A stretch of 64,000 bases of DNA from Candidatus Rhodoblastus alkanivorans (GCF_022760755.1 NZ_JAIVFP010000001.1:3452001-3516000), one strand, 5' to 3'; shown: positions 1 to 8,663, numbered from the stretch's first letter. Made by a program: numbers and translations. The notes: generated from the sequence alone by a model not told the origin.

Positions 1-1723
1 CTTTCATTAACCCCGTGACGAGGGCGAGTCTGGCGCAGGTCAAATCTCTACGATCTTGATTAACAAAGCGTAATTGTGGCTGATCTTTGCCCCGATTCCA
101 ATGAGAATGGAAAAAACTCGCCACGTCATGCAGGTAAAAGGCCAGTCGATGCGGTTCATGCGCGGTCGCGGCGCTTTCGATAACGCGCGGATATTGCGCC
201 AATAATTTGATGAGCGCCCATTCGTTTTCATCGGCGAGCAGCGCAAGCTCGGTCTCGGCGAGGCGCGCCGGCGCGAGATCGAGTTCGGCAAAAGCCGCGA
301 GCGCTTGGCGCAGCACGGAATGGGCGCGGGCATGGGCGTATTGAACATAAAATACCGGATTGTCCTTCGATTGTTCAATGACCTTGGCGAGGTCGAATTC
401 GAGCGGCGCATCGTTCTTGCGATAGAGCATAATGAAGCGGACGGCGTCCACGCCGACCTCGTCCACGACTTCGCGCAAGGTGACGAAATCGCCGGAGCGC
501 TTGGACATTTTCACCGGCTCGCCGTCGCGCATCAGCTTGACGAGCTGGCACAATTTGACGTCGAGCGCGACCTTGCCGCCGGACAAAGCCTCGACCGCCG
601 CGCTCATGCGCTTGACATAGCCGCCATGGTCGGCGCCCCAGACATCCACCAGAACGTCGTAGCCGCCTGCGATCTTCTTGCGGTGATAGGCGATGTCGGA
701 AGCGAAATAGGTGAAGGAGCCGTCCGATTTTTTCAGCGGGCGGTCGACGTCGTCGCCGAAGGCGGTCGAGCGGAACAGGATCTGTTCGCGATCTTCCCAA
801 TCGTCGGGCAGCTGGCCTTTGGGCGGCGGCAGGCGGCCCTCGTAGATCAGGCCTTTCGCGCGCAAATCTTCCAGCGCCGCCTCGACTTCCGAAGGTCCGT
901 TCGAACTGTCGTGCAGGCTGCGCTCCGAGAAAAACGACTCATGGGTGATGTTCAACGCCGCCAGATCGTCGCGGATCATCTCCATCATCGCGTCGATGGC
1001 GAAGGCGCGCACCGGGGGCAGCCATTCGCCTTCCGGCTTGCCGCGCAGGCTATCGCCATATTTCGCCGCGAGCGCCGCGCCGACGGGTTTCAAATAATCG
1101 CCGGGATAGAGGCCCTCCGGCACGGTCACGACCTCGCCGAGCGCTTCGAGATAGCGCAGATATGCCGAGCGCGCGAGCACGTCCACCTGGGCGCCGGCGT
1201 CGTTGATGTAATATTCGCGGGTGACCTCGGAGCCGGAAAATTCCATCAGGCTGGCGAGGGCGTCGCCGAACACGGCGCCGCGGCCGTGTCCGACATGCAT
1301 CGGACCGGTCGGGTTGGCCGAAACATATTCGACATTGACCTTTTTCGCCGCGACCCGGCCGGACGCGCCGCGCCCGAAATTTTCCCCCTCGCGCAGGATC
1401 GCGCGCAGGATGTCGCCATAGACCGCCGGCTTGAGACGAATGTTCAAAAAGCCCGGCCCGGCGACTTCGGCCTGCTCCACATCCTCCATTTCGCCCAGGC
1501 TGAAGGCGAGTTCAGCCGCGAGCTGGCGCGGATTGGGGTAGAACGCTTTGACCTCCTTGGCGAAAACCATGGCGGCGTTGCAGGCGAGATCGCCAAGGCT
1601 CGGATCGCGCGGCGGCTCGACCACGAAACGGGCTAAGTCGAGGCTCGTCGGCAGGCGCGCTTCCGCGCCGAGCCGCTCCAGAAGCGCGGCGATGCGGGCG
1701 TGGAATTCGGCGTAAATGTTCAT
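1..1723 (-). CDS. argS: Arginyl-tRNA synthetase, C-terminus cut by window edge
   Basis: Charges tRNA-Arg with arginine in the cytoplasm (class I synthetase). The reading frame opens with ATG at 1723 ([19 protein letters not shown]) and stays open to base 1, so the last part of the anticodon-binding domain lies outside the window. The N-terminal additional domain ends in GPGFLNIRL. The HIGH-type motif appears as [10 protein letters not shown] and the signature loop as [19 protein letters not shown]. Both are canonical for ArgS. About 574 codons are visible against a usual length near 580-600, so little is missing. It is divergent from the patatin gene, with about 275 bp between the two starts. 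Confidence 0.95.
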   Translation of the reverse strand, partial: MNIYAEFHARIAALLERLGAEARLPTSLDLARFVVEPPRDPSLGDLACNAAMVFAKEVKAFYPNPRQLAAELAFSLGEMEDVEQAEVAGPGFLNIRLKPAVYGDILRAILREGENFGRGASGRVAAKKVNVEYVSANPTGPMHVGHGRGAVFGDALASLMEFSGSEVTREYYINDAGAQVDVLARSAYLRYLEALGEVVTVPEGLYPGDYLKPVGAALAAKYGDSLRGKPEGEWLPPVRAFAIDAMMEMIRDDLAALNITHESFFSERSLHDSSNGPSEVEAALEDLRAKGLIYEGRLPPPKGQLPDDWEDREQILFRSTAFGDDVDRPLKKSDGSFTYFASDIAYHRKKIAGGYDVLVDVWGADHGGYVKRMSAAVEALSGGKVALDVKLCQLVKLMRDGEPVKMSKRSGDFVTLREVVDEVGVDAVRFIMLYRKNDAPLEFDLAKVIEQSKDNPVFYVQYAHARAHSVLRQALAAFAELDLAPARLAETELALLADENEWALIKLLAQYPRVIESAATAHEPHRLAFYLHDVASFFHSHWNRGKDQPQLRFVNQDRRDLTCARLALVTGLMK

Positions 1724-1998
1724 GGCGGCCTCGGCTCTTTTCGCGCCGAGGGGCTAAACCAATTCGCCGTCGAGGTCAAAGCGCGCCGGGAATTTTGGGC
1801 AAAATCGGCGCCACGGGGCTTCAATTCCGCTGCGCCGGCGCCCATTTGCGAAAAGGAAACAGCTTAACCGTTTCGCAACAATTCGCGCGCAGCCTCGACC
1901 TTTACTAAAATGCAAGATTCCTGGCGACGGTTCGGGCAACGGCAGGATCATTGCATCGGGCCCTGAATTCGGACAAGCGTTTCAATTGAGGACCGGCC

Positions 1999-3048
1999 AT
2001 GTTCGGTTTTAATTGGAAGACTTTCGAGAAATCCGGCGAATCCTTCTCCGCCGCGAGCGACGGCGGCGCGCATCCGCCTCGCCGCACCGGACGTCCCCGC
2101 ATCGGGCTCGCGCTCGGCTCCGGCGCCGCGCGCGGCTGGTCCCATATCGGCGTGCTGCAGGAGCTGGAGGCGCGGCAGGTGCCGATCGACGTCATCGCCG
2201 GCTGCTCGATCGGCGCGGTGGTCGGCGGCTGCTATGCCGCCGACAAGCTCGCCGAACTGGAAAAGTTCGCGCGCGCGCTGACCAAGCGGCGCGTTTTTTC
2301 GCTGATGGACATTTCTTTTTCCGGCGCGGGCATGATGTCCGGCGGCAAATTGCGCGACGAACTTTCGCGCGAACTTGAAGAGCGGCGCATCGAAAACCTG
2401 CCGATCACATTCGGCGCGGTGGCGACCGAGATCGGGGCCGGGCACGAGGTCTGGCTGCGCAAGGGCGACCTCGTCCACGCTATCCGCGCCTCATACGCGA
2501 TGCCAGGCATATTCGAGCCTTTGCAAATCGACCATCGCTGGCTGTTCGACGGCGCTCTCGTCAATCCGGTGCCCGTGACCCTGTGCCGGGCGATGGGCGC
2601 CGAACTGGTGATCGCAGTCAACCTGGTGGGCGACGTCGCCTATCGCGGGACTTTGATCGCCGACGCCGCCGCGATGGCGAACGAGCCGGAATTGAAGCCG
2701 CACGAAACCGCTCAGGGTCGCGAGCCCGACCCTGCGTCACCGCGCGCGGCGGAAGCGCGGCAGCTGCGCCGGCAGTTCGGGCGCGCGGCCAATGGCGCGC
2801 CGGGCATCGCCGCCGCCATGCTCGACGCCTTCAACATCACCCAGGATCGCATTGCGCGCTCGCGTCTCGCAGGCGATCCCCCCGACGTGCTGATCGCCGC
2901 CCGGTTGTCGAAAATCGGATTTTTCGACTTCCACCGCGCCGACGAGCTGATCGCCTTGGGGCGCGAGGCGGCGCGGCGCGCGTTGAACGACATCGCCGAA
3001 GTCGCGGCGCTGGAAGGCCAAATCCACGGCTTCAAGCCGAAACACTGA
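1999..3048 (+). CDS. Patatin-like phospholipase (RssA/NTE type)
   Basis: A 349-residue patatin-family serine hydrolase that probably deacylates phospholipids at the inner membrane. The three family hallmarks are visible: the oxyanion-hole loop GSGAARG at residues 40-46, the nucleophile elbow GCSIG with Ser70, and the catalytic DGA with Asp184 in WLFDGALVNP. A charged N-terminal stretch of about 30 residues precedes the domain and there is no signal peptide, which fits a cytoplasmic or peripheral protein. The C-terminal third (after about residue 225) is less typical and Ala/Arg-rich. It converges with the CBS-domain gene. The substrate is unknown. Confidence 0.88.
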   Translation: MFGFNWKTFEKSGESFSAASDGGAHPPRRTGRPRIGLALGSGAARGWSHIGVLQELEARQVPIDVIAGCSIGAVVGGCYAADKLAELEKFARALTKRRVFSLMDISFSGAGMMSGGKLRDELSRELEERRIENLPITFGAVATEIGAGHEVWLRKGDLVHAIRASYAMPGIFEPLQIDHRWLFDGALVNPVPVTLCRAMGAELVIAVNLVGDVAYRGTLIADAAAMANEPELKPHETAQGREPDPASPRAAEARQLRRQFGRAANGAPGIAAAMLDAFNITQDRIARSRLAGDPPDVLIAARLSKIGFFDFHRADELIALGREAARRALNDIAEVAALEGQIHGFKPKH

Positions 3049-3052
3049 ACCG

Positions 3053-3076
3053 CCGCCTGTGACTTTGCTCAGGCGG
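3053..3076. terminator. Hairpin between convergent genes
   Basis: A CCGCCTG/CAGGCGG inverted repeat with a 10-base loop lies between the patatin stop (3048) and the CBS gene, and its right arm overlaps the CBS stop codon. There is no U-tract, so termination is only inferred from position and palindromy. Confidence 0.4.
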
Positions 3077-3500
3077 TGGCGATATATTCGCGCATTGCCC
3101 GGTGCTCGGACTCCAGCCCGTCGAGGCGGTGCTTGACCACGTCGCCGATGGAAATGACCCCGGCGAGGCGGCCCTCCTTGATCACCGGCAGATGGCGGAA
3201 CCGCCCGGCGGTCATCTGCTCCATCACCTGGTCGATCGATTCGTCCATGCTGGTGGTGACGACCCGGCCGGTCATATATTTCGACACGGGATCCTGAAGC
3301 ACGCCGCAGCCGTGCAGGCCGACGGCGCGAACGATGTCGCGTTCGGAAAGAATGCCGAGCACTCCGCCGTCGTCGCCGGTGACGATCACCGCGCCGATTT
3401 TCTTTTCGGCGAGAAGGGCCGTCGCTTCCTGCATGGTGCGATGCGGCTGGGTGGTGGTGACGTCATTACCCTTGGCCGCGATGATGAGTGCGACGCTCAT
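3069..3500 (-). CDS. CBS-domain pair protein
   Basis: A 143-residue protein made almost entirely of two CBS domains (about residues 8-62 and 75-130), a Bateman module that usually binds adenosyl nucleotides and senses energy or redox state. Typical CBS edges are visible: AEKKIGAVIVTGDDGGVLGI, LSERDIVRAV and GVISIGDVVKHRL. I chose ATG 3500 rather than the longer frame because GGAGGAAG sits 5 bases upstream; the longer version adds 25 residues with no family match. Stand-alone CBS-pair proteins of this size are common in alphaproteobacteria, usually of unassigned function. The gene is tail-to-tail with the patatin gene. Confidence 0.88.
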   Translation of the reverse strand: MSVALIIAAKGNDVTTTQPHRTMQEATALLAEKKIGAVIVTGDDGGVLGILSERDIVRAVGLHGCGVLQDPVSKYMTGRVVTTSMDESIDQVMEQMTAGRFRHLPVIKEGRLAGVISIGDVVKHRLDGLESEHRAMREYIATA

Positions 3501-3590
3501 AAGACTTCCTCCGCTAAAAAAGGGGATTTTCCCCATTATTGCATTAAGGATGCCCCCAATCGCGGGAGAGCGCAAGCGAGAGCTTTGCCC

Positions 3591-4364
3591 TTACGCCTTG
3601 CGCCCTTTGTCGAATATCGGCGCGAGGAACAGTCCCGCCAGAAAGCCGCCGATATGGGCCTGCCAGGCGATCGGGGCCTCGGAAAAGCCAAAAGCCTGCG
3701 CCCCCATCCCGATCAGCAGGTTGGAGACGAACCAGATCACGACGAAGGCCATGGTCTGGCGGTTGGCCAGCATCTCACGGTAGGTGAGGAGCGGCGGCGC
3801 GGGCTCCGCGCCCACCCGGTAGAAATCGCCCAACGGGAAAACGAACCGCGCGGCCGCGCCCATGAAAGCCGAAATCGCCGCCGAGGCGCCGATCATGGGC
3901 GAGAGCTCGGCCGGATGGACCGCCAGATAGGCGAAAGCCCCGGCGACCGACCCAACGGCGCCAAGCAGCAGGAAAGGGCCAGCGCCGAAACGCCGAGCCA
4001 CCGGCGAGCCGAAGGCGGCGAGCCAGATTCCGTTGAAGATGACGTGGGTTTTGTCGCCATGCAGGAAGGCGTAGGACAAGGGCGTGAACCAAAGCCAGCC
4101 GGGCGGCGCATAGGTCAGGAAGAATTGGCCGATCTGGCCTTCGAGTTCGGAATGTCGCGCGACTTCGGTCAGATGGCTGAGCACCGCGCCCTGGTCGACG
4201 AGAAAAGTGAAGCGGGCGGGGACGAAGCCGAAGATCGCGATGATCGCGCTGTCCAATTCGGGCGAGATCAGGCTGCGCGCGATCTGGATGATCGTCAGGA
4301 CCGCCAAAAGCAGAACGACCACCGCCGGCAGATTGAAGATAGGCTCGCGTTTGCGCTCGCGCAT
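3591..4364 (-). CDS. Rhomboid family intramembrane serine protease
   Basis: A 257-residue polytopic membrane protein of the rhomboid/GlpG superfamily, which cleaves transmembrane segments of other proteins. The serine motif is visible as MIGASAAISAFMGAAARF, the helix-2 HN motif as HVIFNGIWLAAFG, and the histidine as WQAHIGGFLAGLF near the C-terminus, so the Ser-His dyad is present. Hydrophobic segments begin at FNLPAVVVLLLAVLTIIQIA. I chose ATG 4364 (MRERKREPIFNL) because an AGGGAAGGG-type ribosome site lies 8-16 bases upstream and the family starts here. An in-frame extension to 4565 would run through a terminator hairpin. The gap to the CBS gene is about 90 bp. Confidence 0.88.
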   Translation of the reverse strand: MRERKREPIFNLPAVVVLLLAVLTIIQIARSLISPELDSAIIAIFGFVPARFTFLVDQGAVLSHLTEVARHSELEGQIGQFFLTYAPPGWLWFTPLSYAFLHGDKTHVIFNGIWLAAFGSPVARRFGAGPFLLLGAVGSVAGAFAYLAVHPAELSPMIGASAAISAFMGAAARFVFPLGDFYRVGAEPAPPLLTYREMLANRQTMAFVVIWFVSNLLIGMGAQAFGFSEAPIAWQAHIGGFLAGLFLAPIFDKGRKA

Positions 4365-4391
4365 CGCTGGCGCCCTTCCCTTTCGACCGGC

Positions 4392-4426
4392 AAAAAAAGG
4401 GGGAGAGCTGGAGCAAGCTCTCCCCC
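4392..4426 (-). terminator. Intrinsic terminator in the rhomboid leader (attenuator candidate)
   Basis: Read on the minus strand, a perfect 11-bp stem (GGGGGAGAGCT, six-base loop TGCTCC, AGCTCTCCCCC) is followed directly by seven T. The U-tract ends about 27 bases before the rhomboid ATG and just ahead of its ribosome site. No minus-strand gene lies between this hairpin and about 4.8 kb, so it appears to sit inside the rhomboid gene's own 5' leader. Confidence 0.72.
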
Positions 4427-4800
4427 CTCTTTGCAACGACGTTAACCGTCTGGCTTGCGCGGTTCGCTTGCGGTCGTTCCGCGATCTGGAGGGTTCAAAC
4501 CGTCCGGCCGTCTCGGCAAAGAACGCGACGAACCAGAAAACCCGCCAGAAACAAGCAGTTGCCATCTAATGAACGTCGCGTCGCCCGATTCGCTTCACCA
4601 CTTCCGCGCCGTTCCATCGAGAAAATATTGCCAAAGTCCTAACGCCTTTGCAACGTCGACGTTTCATTAACCTTAACGCCTCTTCCGCCGTCTTCCGACC
4701 CTGGCCCGAACTTCGCAAATCAGATTTTGTAAACCATGATGGCCGGCGATTCGGCCCGAAATGGCTCAGCAACGACCCGCAATAGAACAAGGGCGAGAAG
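4427..4800. other. Divergent intergenic region, rhomboid leader and PAS_5 promoter
   Basis: This 374-bp stretch has no convincing gene. It must hold the divergent promoters of the rhomboid and PAS_5 genes. A TTAACCTTAACG doublet near 4671 resembles clustered CtrA half sites, but the spacing is not the TTAA-N7-TTAA consensus, so no binding site is claimed. Confidence 0.5.
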
Positions 4801-5421
4801 ATGAGACAGGCGGCCACGCAAGAGCTTTACAGCTATTGGAACAAGCTGCGAGGAGCGCGGCTTTCGCCGGAGCGCGAGGAAATCGATCCAGTCGAAATCC
4901 GCCATATTCTCGCCGACACGATGATTCTGGAGGTTGACGACGAGCGGCAGTTTCCGCTGCGCATTTCCGGCACGAGGCTGAGCGCCCTGTTCCTGGACGA
5001 GCGCAAGGGCCATGCCTTCGTGGGCCTGTTCGCGCCCGAGGACCGCGACGCCGCCAGCGCCATGATCTCGGGGGTGGTGGAGGGCGTACGACCGGTGGTG
5101 GCCGGATTGACGGCCGAACTCTGCGACGACATGCCGGCCCATCTGGAGCTTTTGCTCCTTCCCCTGCGTCATCACGGCAAGACCCACGCCCGCGTGCTGG
5201 GCATGCTGACCCCGACCGCCATTCCCAGCTGGTTCGGCCTGCGGCGGACCGACCATCTTCGCTTGGTCGCCATGCGATTCGTCGGCGACGAGCAGGCCGC
5301 CGCCCTGCCCATTTTCGCCGCATACGAGAACGACGAAGACCTTCAGCCTTCCGATCTCGCTCGCCGCGCCCGAACGCGACGCAAATCATTCTTCGTCATC
5401 CGCGGAGGACGCAAAAACTAG
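4801..5421 (+). CDS. PAS_5-family (PAS-fold) protein
   Basis: A 206-residue cytoplasmic protein resembling the alphaproteobacterial PAS_5 family (stand-alone PAS fold without an attached output domain). Family-like features are the opening helix LYSYWNKLRGARLSPEREEI, then DPVEIRHILADTMILEVDD and the core strand FPLRISGTRLSALFLDE. The C-terminal 40 residues are Arg-rich (RRARTRRKSF). In related genomes such proteins often lie beside PilZ-domain genes, as here: the next gene, 115 bp downstream on the same strand, has two PilZ domains. The ligand is unknown, and a signalling role is inferred from the fold and neighbour. Confidence 0.75.
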   Translation: MRQAATQELYSYWNKLRGARLSPEREEIDPVEIRHILADTMILEVDDERQFPLRISGTRLSALFLDERKGHAFVGLFAPEDRDAASAMISGVVEGVRPVVAGLTAELCDDMPAHLELLLLPLRHHGKTHARVLGMLTPTAIPSWFGLRRTDHLRLVAMRFVGDEQAAALPIFAAYENDEDLQPSDLARRARTRRKSFFVIRGGRKN

Positions 5422-5536
5422 TCTGCTCAATATTTGCGCAAGACTGTCCCGAAGGATTCAAAGCTGCGCCGTAATAATGAATTAACGACGAGCGGCTATA
5501 TTTGCCGCAATTGACGCAGACCTTCTGGCGATCGAG

Positions 5537-6142
5537 ATGCAAGTTCAGGCAAAAATCACTACCGAGCCCCACGAGCGGCGGCGCCATGCGCGCGTCAAGC
5601 TTTCGCTGCTCGGACGCTATATGCTTGAAGACCGGCGCGAATTTCCCTGCCAGACGATCGACGTCTCCGTCGGCGGCCTGGCCTTGACCGCGCCGGTGAA
5701 GGGGGAGATCGGCGAGCGGGTCGTGGCCTATTTCGACGCCCTGGGGCGAATCGAGGGCAATATCGTGCGCCATCTCGAACATGGCTTCGCGATGACCGCC
5801 GTCCTCACCACGGCCAAACGGGAAAAGCTGGTCAATCAGCTGACCTGGCTCGTCAACCGAGAGACGCTCGGCCTGCCGGAGGACCGCCGTCACGAGCGAA
5901 TCATCCCGAAGGAAATCAATACGATCATCCGCCTTCCCGACGGCAGTACGGCGCCGGCGAAAATCGTCGATATTTCCATTTCCGGCGCGGCTGTCACCTG
6001 CACCAAGGGGACGCCTTTGGGCGCCATGATCCAAGTCGGGCGCCGCCGCGCCCGCGTCGTGCGCGTGTTCGATCATGGCTTGGCGCTCGAATTCGCCCTG
6101 CCGTTGTCGTTCGACCAGTTCGACGAAAACGTGGTCTTGTAA
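5537..6142 (+). CDS. Tandem PilZ-domain protein (c-di-GMP effector)
   Basis: A 201-residue cytoplasmic protein with two consecutive PilZ domains. The first (about residues 12-95) has the arginine motif ERRRHAR and the second signature DVSVGG. The second (about 115-195) has DRRHER and DISISG. Both therefore keep the RxxxR and D/NxSxxG elements that bind cyclic di-GMP, so both may be competent. There is no output domain, so it probably acts by protein contact. It lies just downstream of the PAS_5 gene on the same strand and is likely co-transcribed. Its target is not evident from the neighbourhood. Confidence 0.85.
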   Translation: MQVQAKITTEPHERRRHARVKLSLLGRYMLEDRREFPCQTIDVSVGGLALTAPVKGEIGERVVAYFDALGRIEGNIVRHLEHGFAMTAVLTTAKREKLVNQLTWLVNRETLGLPEDRRHERIIPKEINTIIRLPDGSTAPAKIVDISISGAAVTCTKGTPLGAMIQVGRRRARVVRVFDHGLALEFALPLSFDQFDENVVL

Positions 6143-6188
6143 CGCCGTTTCCGCAAAATTGCAGCACAATCCGCGGGAACGCCATGAC

Positions 6189-6223
6189 GCGAAAACCCCT
6201 GCGAACCGCGAGGGGATTTTCGC
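6189..6223. terminator. Probable bidirectional terminator
   Basis: The inverted repeat GCGAAAACCCCT / AGGGGATTTTCGC, with a 10-base loop and one bulged base, lies between the convergent PilZ and gamma-carbonic-anhydrase genes. The AAAA and TTTT inside the arms give a U-rich 3' edge in either direction. Confidence 0.55.
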
Positions 6224-6262
6224 GCCAGCGGATAGGTGTAACGGGCGCGGCGCGCCCTGGCC

Positions 6263-6793
6263 TCAGCCGATTTTCTTCAGGCCAGCGGCGTAGCGGCGGC
6301 CGTTCTCGACATAATGGCGGGCGCTCTTGAGCAGCCCTTCCGCCGCCGAGGGATCGAGCGTGCGCACGACCTTGGCCGGCGCGCCGACAATCAGCGAATA
6401 ATCGGGATATTCCTTGCCCTCGGGAATGAGGGCGTTGGCCCCGACGATGCAGAACCTGCCGACGCGGGCGTTGTTCATGATGGTCGCGCCCATGCCGATC
6501 AGGCTGCCCTCGCCGATGACGCAGCCGTGCAGGATGACGGCATGGCCAATGGTGACGTCGGGCCCGATGGTCAGCGGACAGCCCATGTCGGTGTGCAGCA
6601 CCGACAAATCCTGCACATTGCTCCGCTCGCCGACGTCGATCCATTCATTGTCGCCGCGCAAGGTCGCGCCGAACCAGACATTGGCGTCCTCGCGCAGGCG
6701 CACCCGGCCAATCAGATTGGCGTCCGGCGCCACGAAATAGCGGCCCTCGGGCGGCAATTCCGGCGCGACGCCGTCGAGCGAATAGAGACTCAT
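6263..6793 (-). CDS. Gamma-class carbonic anhydrase family protein
   Basis: A 176-residue left-handed beta-helix protein of the gamma-CA/LbH family, cytoplasmic, usually trimeric and metal-binding. The hexapeptide-repeat core runs from about residue 20 to 145. The metal histidines are visible in SVLHTDMG and in TIGHAVILHG. WFGATLRGDNEWIDVGERSNVQD is typical of the family and the C-terminus is a helix (LLKSARHYVENGRRY). Members range from active carbonic anhydrases to inactive paralogs such as PaaY or CaiE, and the sequence alone does not decide. The gene is tail-to-tail with the PilZ gene. Confidence 0.9.
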   Translation of the reverse strand: MSLYSLDGVAPELPPEGRYFVAPDANLIGRVRLREDANVWFGATLRGDNEWIDVGERSNVQDLSVLHTDMGCPLTIGPDVTIGHAVILHGCVIGEGSLIGMGATIMNNARVGRFCIVGANALIPEGKEYPDYSLIVGAPAKVVRTLDPSAAEGLLKSARHYVENGRRYAAGLKKIG

Positions 6794-6920
6794 CCTTCAC
6801 GACTCCCTTGCCAAGGGCGGCATAATCGGGTCCAACATAATCACGCTGGCCCTTGCTTTCGCAAGGGCGTCAGCCCAAGCAAAAAGCCCGCGCTTTTTCG
6901 TCCGCTTTCGTCCGATTCGC

Positions 6921-7577
6921 TTGCGCAAGATTTTCCTCCTTCTTTCCGGTCTCGCGCTGGTCGCGGGCCTCGCCCTTTGGCGCTTCTGGCCGGCGGCGCC
7001 GCCCGCCGGGACGATGACCTTCGTCCTCGCCGGCCATAGCCTGCGCTTCCCTGCCGATTACGTCCGCATGACCGATGCGCCCGACCCGGAAAGGGTCGAT
7101 CTCGTCGCTTTGGCGCCCGATTTCACCCCCGGCGCCGCCGATCCGCGCCGCCTGCCCGCCCCCGGCGAAGCCGGCCCGAAAGGCCGCGCCCAGATCTTCC
7201 TCTCGATCACGCCGGCGCCGAAAAGCGACGGAAGCGCGGACGCCGCCTCGCCGGCCGAACGCTACGGCCCCTATCTCGCGTCGGAAGCGCAAGTGACGGA
7301 GGGCGGCCTGCTGCGCCGACGGTTCGAAGACAGTTCGCCCTATGCCGGCGAGGACCTTTATCTCGCGCCGCCCGACGGCGAGGAGTTTTTTGCCCGCTGC
7401 GAGCGCCCGAAAATTCCTTCCGACGGCTTGCCTGTCGCCTGCACGAGTGAATTCAGGGTCGAGAACCTGCAGATCCTGGCGCGGTTCGACCCGGTCTGGC
7501 TGGGCGAATGGTCGCGTCTGCGCGCCAATGCCTTGCTTCTGGTGCGCGGCGCGATGAGCCCGCGACAACCGAAATGA
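6921..7577 (+). CDS. Membrane-anchored hypothetical protein
   Basis: A 218-residue protein with an N-terminal hydrophobic segment (KIFLLLSGLALVAGLALWRF) and then a soluble, probably periplasmic, domain. The start is TTG at 6921; no ATG precedes the hydrophobic segment. The soluble part has one strand-rich region (MTFVLAGHSLRFPADYV) and a CERP...ACTSEF pair of cysteines about 16 residues apart that could form a disulfide. I do not recognise the family. It converges on the DUF3126 gene, with a perfect palindrome spanning both stop codons. Confidence 0.7.
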   Translation: MRKIFLLLSGLALVAGLALWRFWPAAPPAGTMTFVLAGHSLRFPADYVRMTDAPDPERVDLVALAPDFTPGAADPRRLPAPGEAGPKGRAQIFLSITPAPKSDGSADAASPAERYGPYLASEAQVTEGGLLRRRFEDSSPYAGEDLYLAPPDGEEFFARCERPKIPSDGLPVACTSEFRVENLQILARFDPVWLGEWSRLRANALLLVRGAMSPRQPK

Positions 7578-7580
7578 GGA

Positions 7581-7976
7581 TCATAGATCCTCGAGGTCGA
7601 AATCGAGGATCGCCATCTGCAGGGTGTAGGACTTGCCCTTGGGATCGTCGGCCGAGATGACGCCCAAAAAGTCGTCGCCACGGTTGAGTTCGACCGAATC
7701 GGTCTTTTTCGCGCGGGCGACGATTTTCAGCTCGTCATTATCGAACAGCCGGCGCAGATAATCCTGCAGCACCGGACGCTCGACCGGAATCTTCATGGCG
7801 AAGGAGAAAGAGCGGTCGCCATCCTCGTCGTCCACGCTGATCCGGCCCAGCGGCCGTTCGCCGAAGGTGACGACGGCCTCCTCGATGTTTTTGGGATCGA
7901 GCCCGACCTTGATTCCCGGCGCGCCGAAGGATTGACGCAGGAATTCCTGCAACTTGCGCAATTCGATCTTGTCCAA
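7581..7976 (-). CDS. DUF3126-like protein with internal duplication
   Basis: A 131-residue small cytoplasmic protein. The start is TTG at 7976 (MDKIELRKLQEFLRQSF), preceded by GGAGAT about 8 bases upstream; the ATG nearby is out of frame. The two halves align: LQEFLRQSFGAPGIKVGL then GRISVDDEDGDRSFSFAMKI, against LQDYLRRLFDNDELKIVA then GVISADDPKGKSYTLQMAIL. The second half, with RAKKTDSVE, resembles the short alphaproteobacterial DUF3126 family, whose function is unknown. The protein thus looks like a tandem duplication and fusion of one DUF3126 unit. The family assignment is from memory. Confidence 0.72.
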   Translation of the reverse strand: MDKIELRKLQEFLRQSFGAPGIKVGLDPKNIEEAVVTFGERPLGRISVDDEDGDRSFSFAMKIPVERPVLQDYLRRLFDNDELKIVARAKKTDSVELNRGDDFLGVISADDPKGKSYTLQMAILDFDLEDL

Positions 7977-8136
7977 GACCCATCTCCGTTCCGTTCGCGA
8001 AGCGAGGCTTGCCAAAAAGTTATGGCGCGCGCAAGGACGGCGCGCGGTTTCGGGCGGTTTTGGTGAAAGCGGCGGAGTGGAAATGGATCTGACAGGAAAA
8101 AAGCCCCTCCGGAGTCGCGAAATTTTGTTCTTGTTT

Positions 8137-8152
8137 TGTTTCATGTGAAACG
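8137..8152. promoter_or_regulatory. parS-like imperfect palindrome
   Basis: The 16-mer TGTTTCATGTGAAACG differs at two positions from the widespread chromosomal parS consensus TGTTTCACGTGAAACA, one of them in the central CACGTG. No parAB or origin-linked gene is in the window, so a ParB site is only a possibility. Confidence 0.3.
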
Positions 8153-8549
8153 CCCGTGATCATCCGCTGTCCGAGATCCCTGCGGGCGTCAAGACCTCTT
8201 TTGCCATAAGCTATTGGTCTAACGAGAATATTGGGCGCTGCGCGCGGACGGGAGTTCGGCGCGCTTCCCATGTTCCGCCCGGCGCGAAAATCCACTGGCG
8301 CCCAGCGGCGAGCGCACAACCATACAGTTGCATTGGGTGGAAATCGACGTATTTTTTGCGCGAAAATGGTCCAAATTTGCAAAAAAGGCGCGTTTTTTCA
8401 CTGTTTTTTCACACCATTTCACAATCTAAGATTGCAATTCTCCGCTCCACCGAAGCCCCGGCCGCCGTGACAACGCCAAAAGCCCAGGCGACCTCTCCGC
8501 CGCCGGCCCGATCCAACCCGCCGCCGGGATTCACGCCAGCAGCAACTGG
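8153..8549. other. AT-rich intergenic stretch at the left island border
   Basis: About 400 bp without a supportable gene. From about 8345 it becomes clearly AT-rich, with the palindromic run AAAAAAGGCGCGTTTTTT near 8384. This marks the shift from typical chromosomal composition to the island that follows. Confidence 0.5.
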
Positions 8550-8577
8550 GGAATTCGTATCACGTCCGGGTAACTCC
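8550..8577 (-). repeat. REP-like 28-bp palindrome, copy 1 (diverged)
   Basis: Read on the minus strand this copy begins GGAGTTACCCGGACGTGA and ends TACGAATTCC, matching the family pattern GGAATTACGGTGACATGA...ACGAATTCC. It lies 86 bp ahead of the methyltransferase gene, inverted relative to copy 2 just after that gene. Confidence 0.55.
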
Positions 8578-8663
8578 GGCATCTTGCGCGCGGCCGCCAT
8601 TTTGGGCTATCCGATGACGGACATTCCAAGTTTAATTTATGAACCTGTCGTAAAGGGCCTCAC

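Noticed and set aside
305-1636. Long open frame on the plus strand opposite argS
   Set aside because: Antisense shadow of argS in GC-rich DNA; the translation has no family motif while the opposite strand encodes canonical ArgS.
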